Assembly: GCA_022496185.1 (NCBI GenBank)
Contig: WTXG01000551.1
Span: 1 to 14,207, forward strand
Direction of reading: 5' to 3'
From: Multifurca ochricompacta
Taxonomy: Eukaryota > Basidiomycota > Agaricomycetes > Russulales > Russulaceae
Length of the DNA: 14,207 nt
How positions within the stretch are numbered: position 1 is the stretch's first letter; each line of letters starts with the position of its first letter. The notes beneath the pieces are model-generated. The model did no database searches and was not told where the DNA came from. It saw nothing but the letters and a program-made list of their open reading frames with translations. The position numbers were made by a program, and so were the translations under genes. Positions 1 through 6,559 of this stretch are shown here, piece by piece.

Positions 1-84
1 ACAGAAGACAGCCAACAGAAGAATCCTCATCGATTCAGGAGCAACTGACAATTTCATTAGCCAACAACTCCAGAGGACACTAGG
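1..84 (+). pseudogene. Ty3/gypsy aspartic protease fragment
   Basis: Reading from base 2, the + strand encodes a protease segment with the active-site motif ILIDSGATDNFIS (catalytic Asp in DSGA). The same motif, with the same preceding QKTA, lies in the minus-strand protease near 12960-13010. Downstream residues differ (QQLQRTLG here, PRMARTMG there), so this is a related but distinct copy. The frame stops abruptly where an LTR begins at base 85, which suggests that the LTR-bearing element inserted into this older protease. The fragment is open at the window edge, so its full extent is unknown. It cannot make a functional enzyme as seen. Confidence 0.8.
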
Positions 85-398
85 TGTTACAGCCTCTGCT
101 GTCCAACCCCGTTTTCTTCACTCTCCCCAATGATGACCCCTCTCTGCCGCCTACCTTACACTTTCTGATCACGTCTCTGTCCTGGGATCCATCATGTGCA
201 CTGCTTCCATCCCTGTGACCCCCTTTGTACTTGTTGACTTGCTGCTTGTTCCTGTTACCTCCTTTTCTTATCTCCTTATCATACGATCAGACACTTACTT
301 AGTTCCCTATCAGAAGCCAGGCTTTACGCCCTCTGCTTTCGCATATTTGGGCCCACCTGACTCCGTATCTTTATCTCGTAGACGCCCACTGAGTTACG

Positions 399-405
399 TA
401 TATAA
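399..405 (+). promoter_or_regulatory. TATA box of LTR A1
   Basis: TATATAA sits in the context ACGTATATAAGTCC, which is retained in LTR A2 (7997-8003, minus strand). The predicted RNA start AGACTC begins 34 nt downstream of the first base of the box. Confidence 0.7.
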
Positions 406-432
406 GTCCATCATAGCTACCTTGTAGACCTC

Positions 433-443
433 AGACTCGACTT
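433..443 (+). other. Predicted RNA 5' end / self-primer of A1
   Basis: AGACTCGACTT lies 34 nt after the start of the TATA box, about where transcription should begin. It is complementary to the 11 nt at 671-681 at 10 of 11 positions. In Tf1/sushi-type elements the first 11 nt of the mRNA fold back onto the PBS and serve as primer, and the same arrangement is inferred here. The transcription start has not been measured. Confidence 0.6.
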
Positions 444-670
444 ATTGAATACATCGGTGCTTGTCTTCTGGACTTCCCTTTGGATCCTTGAGCTTTGTTG
501 TCTCAGTACTTCTGGTACTCTTCCGATTCAACATTGTCTTAGAGTACAGCCTCTTTGACTTTGACTCATCACACTTTAACTCCAAGAGGCCTTGTTGGTC
601 TCTTATCTGAACCCACAAAGTCGCACTGTCACACAAGTCATGTGGAACGTCCCACACCAGATGTAACATC

Positions 671-681
671 AAGTTGAGTCT
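671..681 (+). other. Primer-binding site (self-priming type)
   Basis: AAGTTGAGTCT starts 2 nt after the LTR end. Its reverse complement, AGACTCAACTT, differs from the predicted RNA 5' end AGACTCGACTT at one base. That mismatch is what a CpG to TpG change in the PBS would give (TCG to TTG). There is no obvious tRNA-type PBS starting TGG right at the LTR border. A TGG does occur at 689 but is too far away and lies in gag. Confidence 0.6.
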
Positions 682-687
682 CTCATC

Positions 688-2202
688 GTGGCTTCCAGCC
701 ACAGTCAGACCCTCTTTTGCGAAGAACTCATCGAACGCAGAGATGAGAATAATCTTTCACAGCAAACACTTGGCTCTGCCACCTGGAAGGATTTTGAATC
801 TGAGTTTGGATACTATGTCTATCACGACGGAGGATACCAACCAGTAGAATACGACGATGAGAAAAGAGTTTGGTATCGTATCCGATATTCGGAAAGCCGA
901 CACTCTTGGGTCACTACAGGACCTGCCCCACCTGAATTTGGACTAGGACCGTGGAGGGAAAACCCCCCTGCCATTGTCATGGACTCTGAACCAGAAGGGT
1001 ATGTAGAAGAAAACAGTGAAGAAGCACTGGTATTAGCGTCGACTACAACCCCAGTTGCACCCGAAGTTGTCACGATCAGAGCCCCTGCTTTGACAACTCC
1101 CCAGATTTTGATACAATCCACCAACACTGTCACCCCATCTTATCAAAAAATGTCCACAATCACCACTCAGCTCCCAGACCCAGCACCTCCTCCCCCACCA
1201 CCCCCTGCCATGCTGCCACCAAACATTCCCCCACCGTCAGGATGACTGTCAGCAGTACTACCACAGATGTTTACGGGAGATCGGTCACAAAGCAAAAAAT
1301 TTATGCTGGAGTTTACAACCTTTAAAAACTTCAACCATGATGTCCCTCAGATCATTAACCCCTTTCAACACACTAATCTCTTCCTATCATTGATTCAGGG
1401 GGAGGTGGTGGATGACTGGACTATGGAGCAGCTGGAATGGCTGAACAAACAGATTGAGAGTGGACATCGTACCACTAACGAAATGCTTTGGGAAACCATC
1501 ACGCAACAATTCAAGGATGCATTCACAGATGGGCAGGCCAAACAGAAGGCTGCTCGAGAGTTAAAGTCTCTGGGGATGGAGAAGGGAGAACTGGACGCCT
1601 ACATGGCAAAGTTCAGAAGCCTGGCCAATAGAGCGGGCTATGATATGGATGAAGAGGCGATGTTGGACCTTTTCTCCCAGGGATTGCCCAACCTGTTGGT
1701 CAAAAATATCATCCAGTTCCATCACCCCCAGGACTGGGATGGATGGGTAGACACTGCTCGACGACAGCAGCAGGACTATCTGGACTTCCAAACACACTTT
1801 GGGGTCGATACAAAGAAAGGAAAGACCCACAACCAATGGAAAGCGGCCTTTGGGGTCAAACCTGTGCTTACTTCACAGCGTGACCCAAATGCCATGGATA
1901 CATCGGTGGATAGAACCAGAGCAAGGGCCACGCTCACAGAGGATGAAAGGATGACACTGATGAAAGAAGGAAGGTGCTTTTGGTGTAAAGCACAAGGACA
2001 TATGTCAAGAGAGTGCCCTAAGAAGGGCGTGCGGGCGGCGGAAGCGACAACCATGCCTGTATGTAATAACCCACCAACTGTCGAAAAGAAAATGCCGACA
2101 AAAGAAGAAAAGGCGCAGGAAATATGGGCAAACATGATGAAGGAAAGTGAAGAAGTGCAAGCCATCCTAGTAGAAAAGGCATTCACTAAAAAGGATTTTT
2201 AA
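688..2202 (+). pseudogene. gag: gag polyprotein, copy A1 (one internal stop)
   Basis: One frame runs from 688 to the TAA at 2200-2202, about 504 residues, broken only by TGA at 1243-1245. It encodes the structural capsid/nucleocapsid protein of the retrotransposon particle. In order I see an acidic Tyr-rich N-terminus, a proline-rich linker just before the stop, a retrotransposon-gag capsid domain (about 1380-1800, with W-E-x-I and AARELKSL segments), and a CCHC knuckle at 1975-2016 (CX2CX4HX4C, Cys-Phe-Trp-Cys...His...Cys). The frame opens 20 bp after the LTR with GTG at 688 (CATCGTGGCT). This was probably ATG, because the next in-frame Met is about 95 codons in. The TGA aligns with CGT in copy A2, consistent with CpG decay. 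Pol should follow in the -1 frame but is cut at 2214 by LTR B1. Confidence 0.9.
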
Positions 2203-2714
2203 TCGGCTCAAACCTGTTACAAACCTACTCTTTTCCTGACCCTCATACTGTGCCTCCCCTTTTCCCCACACTTGACTGTCCATTCCCCTACTCCACCATC
2301 TCTTGACCACTTTGGCCCTAGAACCCAGGTGCCTATGGCCTCGCGCCTAGGACCTTTGACCCAATGCCCTTGGCTTGCTGCCTTGGGACCCTACCTGATG
2401 CCTGTGGCTTGTATGCCCAGGACCCCACCCTGATGCCTGTGACATGATGCTCTCAGGACCCCTTACCCTTGACACCTGCACCTGACTCACTGCTAGTTCA
2501 GCTACTGTGCTGATGGCTGCATTCCCTTTTTCCTGATACTTGGCCTCTGTCTTGGCCAGCATCCATACCCTGTCCCTGTGGCTGACACCCATGGGATCTC
2601 TGACATTGTCCCTGCCAAACCTGATTCTGAACACAAGACAACATTGGCTTGCATTGACTCTTCCAGACCACGTGACCTGTATGCACATGACATGGACTCA
2701 AAGCCATGACCTGT

Positions 2715-2750
2715 CATGTGACCTTTGACCACATGACCTTTGACCATGTG
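2715..2750. repeat. Three CACATG/CATGTG motifs at 15-bp spacing (B1)
   Basis: CATGTG or CACATG begins at 2715, 2730 and 2745, exactly 15 bp apart, joined by TGACC-rich linkers, about 305 bp upstream of the TATA box. The equivalent block in B2 has five such motifs. It may be a transcription-factor array in U3 (E-box-like core). The factor is unknown. Confidence 0.75.
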
Positions 2751-2821
2751 ACCTTGGACCTTGATCATGACCCCTTAGATCATCTGACCCATCAGTCACT
2801 TGACCCTCTCCTCTGACTCCT

Positions 2822-2935
2822 GTGGGAGTATTCCCACACTGATCCAACTCTGATGGGACCTGTCCTCTTCCCATTCACCCCTGACCCTGGTGGGAATCCT
2901 CCCACACTGATACGACTCCTGTGGGGCTGTCCCAC
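2822..2935. promoter_or_regulatory. Three GTGGGA...TCCCAC palindromes in LTR B1
   Basis: Three short inverted repeats occur at 2822-2837, 2890-2905 and 2921-2935. The first two have GTGGGA/TCCCAC arms around 4 nt. The third has GTGGGG/TCCCAC arms around 3 nt. They lie roughly 120-230 bp upstream of TATA and are kept in copy B2 (about 3865-3975). They could be protein-binding palindromes or hairpins; which is not decided by sequence. Confidence 0.6.
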
Positions 2936-3053
2936 ATGACTATGCTTCTGATAAGGCTTATCCTTATCATGGACTATATTTGGCGTCTTATCTATTGGAC
3001 GATAAGGACTCTGACCCTGTCTCTGATTAGCTACAAGACTAGATCCCATACAG

Positions 3054-3060
3054 TATATAA
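3054..3060 (+). promoter_or_regulatory. TATA box of LTR B1
   Basis: TATATAA in the context ACAGTATATAAGACC is conserved in copy B2. An AGATTTGACCT sequence starts 34 nt after its first base, the same spacing as the predicted RNA start in family A. Confidence 0.65.
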
Positions 3061-3172
3061 GACCCTGTAGACAGTCTGTACAACCCCAGATTTGACCTCT
3101 TGTGCCTTCAGCCTAGAGATCTTAGACCCCAATACATCAGAAGTCTTTTCCCCCTCTTTTGCATCCTTGAGA

Positions 3173-3207
3173 TCCCTGCAGGGACCCCCATTGCCTCTGG
3201 CAATGGG
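3173..3207. other. Palindrome and hairpin in LTR B1 leader region
   Basis: A perfect 12-bp palindrome (TCCCTGCAGGGA, 3173-3184) is followed by a perfect hairpin at 3187-3207 with 9-bp arms (CCCATTGCC / GGCAATGGG) and a 3-nt loop. Both lie downstream of TATA, so they would be in the RNA leader. The same two structures occur in B2 (hairpin 3585-3605). An RNA structural role is inferred. Confidence 0.6.
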
Positions 3208-3294
3208 TGTGTACCCTTCCCTTTGAATCCCTCTGCCGCTCCCTAAGGGCTCCAGTGTGCTTGGTGCGCTTCCAGCACAGCAACTGGGCTCTGT

Positions 3295-3486
3295 TGTTAC
3301 GCTCAGCGGAGCATTCTGTGTGGCGTGCACAGGTCGGCGCGGGTCCATTACCTCAGCCACGAGCCTAGCACGATAAGGCTAGACTCTGGGCACTGTTTAG
3401 CTTCGGGATCGGTTAAGGTTTGGTGCTATAATCAAGCACAGAGGGAGACAGGATGAGCCAGCCAAAGGGAGCTAATCCCCTAAGGC
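3295..3486. other. Spacer between the two opposed B LTRs
   Basis: These 192 bp are not shared between the LTR copies. The left half is GC-rich with CpG, unlike the flanking LTRs. No ORF, tRNA or other gene is convincing. On the minus strand the segment 3378-3432 contains short strings reminiscent of a eukaryotic 5S rRNA core (CCGATCCCGAAGCTAAACAG), but the rest of a 5S gene is not apparent. It could be pre-insertion genomic DNA or another repeat. Confidence 0.4.
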
Positions 3487-3731
3487 TGTTAAGTGGAGAC
3501 AGGGCCCAGTTGCTGTGCCGGAAATGCACTGAGCACACTGGAGCCCTAGGAGATGGCAAAGGGGTTCAAAGGGAAGGGTACACACCCATTGCCAGAGGCA
3601 ATGGGGGTCCCTGCAGGGATCTCAAGGATGCAAAAAAGGGGGAAAAGACTTCTGATGTATTGGGGTCTAAGATCTCTAGGCTGAAGGCACAAGAGGTCAA
3701 ATCTAGGGTTGTACAAACTGTCTACAGGGTC

Positions 3732-3738
3732 TTATATA
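3732..3738 (-). promoter_or_regulatory. TATA box of LTR B2
   Basis: This is the reverse complement of TATATAA, in the same context as in B1. Transcription from here would run leftwards into the spacer and LTR B1, opposite to transcription from the B1 TATA box at 3054. Confidence 0.65.
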
Positions 3739-4067
3739 CTGTATGGGGATCTGGTTTGTAGCTAATCAGGAACAGGGTCAGAGTCCTTATCATCCAATAG
3801 CAGATAAGATGTCAAATATAGTCCATGATAAGGATAAGCCTTATCAGAAGCATAATCATGTGGGACAGCCCCACAGGAGTCATATCAGTGTGGGAGGATT
3901 CCCACCAGGGTCAGGGGTAAATGGGGAGATAACAGGTCCCACAGGAGTCAGGGTGGATGTGGGAATACTCCCACAGGAATCAGAGAAGCGAATGATGAGC
4001 CAGATGGGCCATGTGATCAGAAAGGGGTAAATGATCAGATGAAGATGCTGTGATCAGGGTCAGGGAT

Positions 4068-4133
4068 CACATGGTCCAAAGTCACATGGTCAGGGATCAC
4101 ATGGCCAAGGGTCACATGGCCAGGAGTCACATG
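4068..4133. repeat. Five CACATG motifs at exact 15-bp spacing (B2)
   Basis: CACATG begins at 4068, 4083, 4098, 4113 and 4128. The linkers vary (GTCC/GGCC with AGGG or AAAG), but the 15-bp phase is exact. B1 has three copies in the matching place, so the array changes copy number between LTRs. Confidence 0.85.
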
Positions 4134-4539
4134 ACTGGCAGAGGGTCAAGTACAAGCCAAAGTCATCTAGTTGTCTGGACTGGTCAGATTGGCAGGGACA
4201 ATGTCAGGGGTTCCTATGGGTGTCAAGCACAGGGACAGGGTCAGGAGCAGTGGCCAAGGCATAAGCCAAGGCAGCAAGGAAGGGTGGTGTACATCCAACA
4301 GTGTAGCAGCAGAACTACCATCAGGTTAGGTGTAAATGGTGGCAAGGGAGGTGGGTCTTGTGAGCAACAGGTCACAGGCATCAGGGTAAGGTCCTGGGCA
4401 CACAGGCCACAGGCATCAAGAAGGTCCCAAGGCAGCATACCAAGGGCATCAGGGAGTGGTCCAGAGAAGGGGAAGGTCAAGGATGGTGCAAAGAATAGGG
4501 CATGGTGTGCAGGGTCAGGAAAAGAGTAGGGTCATAACA

Positions 4540-4553
4540 TTACCCCCTCTGCA
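4540..4553 (-). other. Polypurine tract of the B2 element
   Basis: The minus strand reads GCAGAGGGGGTAA immediately before the LTR. The A2 element has the very similar AGAAGAGGGGGTGA in the same place. It would prime plus-strand DNA synthesis during reverse transcription. Confidence 0.7.
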
Positions 4554-4636
4554 GGCTCAAGATGACCCAGCTTGACACAGAAGACAGTGTCCAAAAGCCG
4601 GAGTCATAAGGCAGTACACTCAGTCTTCAATCCAGT

Positions 4637-4879
4637 TCATCTCATCCAGGCAACAACCAAGGCAGCAGGGTCAGGGTACACTGTCGACAAACGGCGTGCC
4701 CGCAGTTGCCTTCTCGTCTGGTTCAGTTCCTCATAAACATCCCCACCAGTGGTAATGGGCTCTGGCAAGGGCTTCAGGTCCTCAACGCGTGGCATGAACT
4801 GCCGCGGTTTCATTGGGTACAGGCCCTCAACCGCGCGCAAGGCTGCGGTATCATTGGACGTCGTCTCATCCTCAGCCAC
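4637..4879 (-). pseudogene. Broken ORF at 3' end of the B2 internal region
   Basis: About 80 codons stay open and end some 85 bp before the polypurine tract. The segment contains NDTAALRAVE, PRVEDLKPLPEP and YEELNQTRR stretches, is acidic and low in complexity, and has no domain I recognise. Upstream in the same frame a stop follows a further RAVED segment, so the gene is broken. Its start overlaps the ~43-bp tandem repeats, which would encode 14-15 residue units. By position it may be the end of pol or of a downstream ORF like the one in A2, but no sequence similarity to that ORF is evident. Confidence 0.4.
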
Positions 4880-6030
4880 AGACTTAGCAGCGGCGTCATC
4901 GGTTCTTCAGTCCTCAACCGCGCGCAAGGCCGCGGTATCATTGGGTTCGGATTCTCGACCGCATGCATAGTCGCGGTGTCATCGAGTCTTCAGTCCTCAA
5001 CCGCGCGCAAGGTCGCGGTATCATTGGGCATCATCTTATCCTCAGCCGCAGTCGACGCAGCGGCGTCATCGAATGTCGTTTTGTCCTCAGCCGCAGACAA
5101 GGCAGCGGCGTCATTGGGTCTTGTCTTGTTTCTGCAGGCCTCTGAGCGGTGGCGGCAAGCATTTTCGAGTGGATTGGGTCACGCAGTGATGTAAACCTGC
5201 GCGTTCTTCGTGTTCCCTTCTGGTCAGGGTGTTCGTAAGTATCTTCAACGCGCGGTGTGGACTGCCGCAGCATTATGGGGTCGGGGTTCGTCCTGGTCTC
5301 AGCAAACACTCCAGCAGTAACTGACGCATGGAGTAGATCAGGATGCGCAGCTGAAAGAGGTCCGCGCGTTCAGTCATGTTCTTTGTCTTCGATTCGAGCC
5401 CATAAGGTCATCCCATCATCGACGGTATCGGTCGTTTGTCGGGCTGCGTCAGGTAATTGCAACCGTCAGTTCCGTCCTCCAAAAACCCAAGCGACAACAT
5501 GCGCATTGGGGTCAGTCGTGCACAGCCAGTAACAATGGCTGGCGACGACATAGGGTCCTCTGCACGCAGACTGCATCCGTGGCTTCATTGGGTTCGGGTC
5601 CTCCACTGCAGGTAAAATATCTACAGTATCATCAGGTTTGTGTCAATGCAATCATCGACCGTCAGTTTCATCTCATTCTTGTATCAAAACCCAGGCAACA
5701 GTGTGCGCGTTGGGATCGGGTGTGTGCAGCCAGTAACAGGCATACACACAGTCATCTCCCCTTCTGGTCAGGGTTTTCATAAGCATCCTCACCAGCAGTA
5801 GTGAACACTGGCAAGGGCATCGGGTCAACGCGCGGCGTGAACTGCCGCGGTTTCTTCAGGTTCAGATCCTCAACTGCAGATAGAACGTCCACAGCATCAT
5901 CGGGTTTCGTCAACGCGCGGCGCGGACTGCCGCGGTATCTTCTGGTTCTGGTCCTCTTCCTCAGGTGGCGGTTCAGGCCTAAGGTTCATCGGATATTGGG
6001 TCATCAAGGGGGCACAGGCAAGTGACAGAG
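4700..6030 (-). repeat. Mosaic of degenerate duplicated modules in the B2 body
   Basis: Several segments recur beyond the 43-bp array. A CAACGCG...GAACTGCCGCGG module occurs near 4785, 5247, 5826 and 5909. A CCTTCTGGTCAGGGT...TTC(A/G)TAAG module occurs near 5217, 5760 and 6400, with a weaker form near 4710. The 5456-5533 segment resembles 5651-5736. The 5572-5643 segment resembles 5841-5911. Together they look like repeated internal duplication and decay of the 3' part of a minus-strand element. No intact reading frame crosses the region. Confidence 0.6.
4825..5129. repeat. Tandem repeat, seven ~43-bp units
   Basis: Units starting CCTCAACCG or CCTCAGCCG and ending near GGCGTCATCGG or GGTATCATTGG begin at 4825, 4870, 4912, 4953, 4995, 5040 and 5085. 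The spacings of 45, 42, 41, 42 and 45, 45 bp are nearly all multiples of three, which suggests expansion inside a once-coding frame on the minus strand. Two unit types alternate (CCGCGCGCAAGG and GCAGxxxAAGGCAGCGGCG forms). The array is exceptionally CpG-rich (27 CpG in 4801-5040 by hand count), in sharp contrast to the adjacent LTR. Confidence 0.85.
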
Positions 6031-6214
6031 CCCCAGGGTCATAAAGCGTCATGAAAGCTCAAGCAGCCAGCAAGCCACAAGATCTCAAGGTCATTCATTG
6101 TCAGGAATCTTCAGTGCCACAGTAGCACATCTCCTTCGAGGCGGATAAGTTATATACAGGGTATCAATCAGTCGTCCTCAGGCTTCAGTAGCTGCCCAAG
6201 GTCCTAAGGAATCT
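6031..6214. other. Degenerate B2 internal sequence, no gene
   Basis: Only a short minus-strand open stretch is visible (about 6098-6170, encoding LIDTLYITYPP then a stop). Its TL-I/Y pattern weakly echoes the minus-strand segments at 6215-6508 and 6560-6846, so it is probably another decayed copy of the same module. Nothing else is recognisable. Confidence 0.3.
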
Positions 6215-6508
6215 TCAATGCAGGAGCGATGCGTCATCTTCAGGTTGTAACATGTTCATACAAGTGACCTTTGAGGGTCGGGCGTCATCGGCAGGGAGTC
6301 GGCAACGTGGGGAGGTGTCGTTCGTCGTCCGAGACGGATATTTTAGTTGATAAATATGTCGGTAATACAGGCGGTCAACAGCCGCATAATCGTCATAGTC
6401 CCTTCTGATCAGGGTATTCATAAATGTCTGGCTAGTAAAAACAGGCATTGAGATCGGCAGGAACCTTCGGCGCGCAGAGTGCATAGTTTCATCGGGTGTG
6501 CGCGTCAT
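6215..6508 (-). pseudogene. Unrecognised ORF fragment
   Basis: About 97 codons are open on the minus strand. The middle contains a Tyr/Asp-rich segment (NTLIRRDYDDYAAVDRLYY). I do not recognise a domain. It shares the CCTTCTGATCAGGGT...CATAA module with the duplicated segments at 5217 and 5760, which ties it to the same decayed element body. It is unlikely to be an independent gene. Confidence 0.3.
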
Positions 6509-6559
6509 TGTAATTGCATGGTCGTCGTGCTTCCTCTAGTCCAGTTCGTCACACAGGGT

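Larger units (their letters stand above)
85..668 (+). repeat. LTR of family A, copy A1 (5' LTR)
   Basis: This 584-bp LTR starts TGTTACA and ends TGTAACA, a 7-bp terminal inverted repeat with TG...CA ends. It aligns over its length with the reverse complement of 7737-8329. Identity is uneven: a 60-nt block (423-482) is identical between copies, while the upstream U3 part is diverged with small indels. It holds a TATA box and a predicted RNA start. A primer-binding site and gag follow directly, so it acts as a 5' LTR. The 5 bp before it, CTAGG (80-84), are the candidate target-site duplication. The partner copy lies outside the window and cannot be tested. Confidence 0.93.
85..2214 (+). mobile_element. 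Chromovirus copy A1, truncated after gag
   Basis: The 5' LTR, self-priming PBS and gag are present. The homology to A2 continues 12 bp past the gag stop (to CGGCTC) and ends where LTR B1 starts at 2215. Pol is not seen elsewhere on the + strand in the window, so it was lost or displaced by the B insertion. Confidence 0.88.
2215..3294 (+). repeat. LTR of family B, copy B1 (solo or truncated)
   Basis: It begins TGTTACAAACC directly after the end of A1 gag and matches the reverse complement of 3487-4539. Identity looks very high around 2900-3240 and lower in the first ~600 bp. Similarity ends near 3294, shortly before the point where copy B2 ends in TTAACA. The exact 3' edge is uncertain because B1 has no clean TAACA end there. 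No PBS or gag follows, so this is a solo or broken LTR. The 5 bp before it are AAACC; no matching copy is seen after it. It is nearly CpG-free. ORFs inside it on either strand have no recognisable domain. Confidence 0.8.
3487..4539 (-). repeat. LTR of family B, copy B2 (3' LTR, minus strand)
   Basis: Read on the minus strand, this 1053-bp LTR begins TGTTATGACC (from 4539) and ends CTTAACA (at 3487), giving TGTTA/TAACA termini. It aligns with B1 in inverted orientation. A polypurine tract abuts it at 4540, marking it as the 3' LTR of a minus-strand element whose body lies to the right. It contains the TATA box, leader hairpin, GTGGGA palindromes and a five-copy CACATG array. It has no CpG at all between 4021 and 4539. 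Confidence 0.87.

Noticed and set aside
822..1133. Minus-strand open frame opposite A1 gag
   Set aside because: It is an antisense shadow of gag without any domain.
85..2202. Classical ascomycete RIP as the cause of decay in A1
   Set aside because: The observed changes fall at CpG rather than preferentially at CpA, and the copy is not strongly AT-enriched.
4050..4529. + strand open frame of 159 codons inside LTR B2
   Set aside because: It lies wholly in the LTR, is built from the 15-bp CACATG repeats and Gly/Gln/Ser-rich low-complexity sequence, and its counterpart in B1 is not open.
2215..4539. Single foldback transposon with long terminal inverted repeats
   Set aside because: The polypurine tract flanking only the right arm, the TATA boxes and the TG...CA ends fit two separate LTRs better. 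It remains possible if many copies share the same spacer.
4825..5129. CRISPR-like array
   Set aside because: Repeats and the intervening parts are equally similar between units, so there are no unique spacers, and the context is a eukaryotic retroelement.
4706..5194. + strand open frame of 162 codons over the CpG-rich array
   Set aside because: The sequence is the tandem repeat read on the strand opposite to the element; a repeated array without stops gives long open frames by chance.
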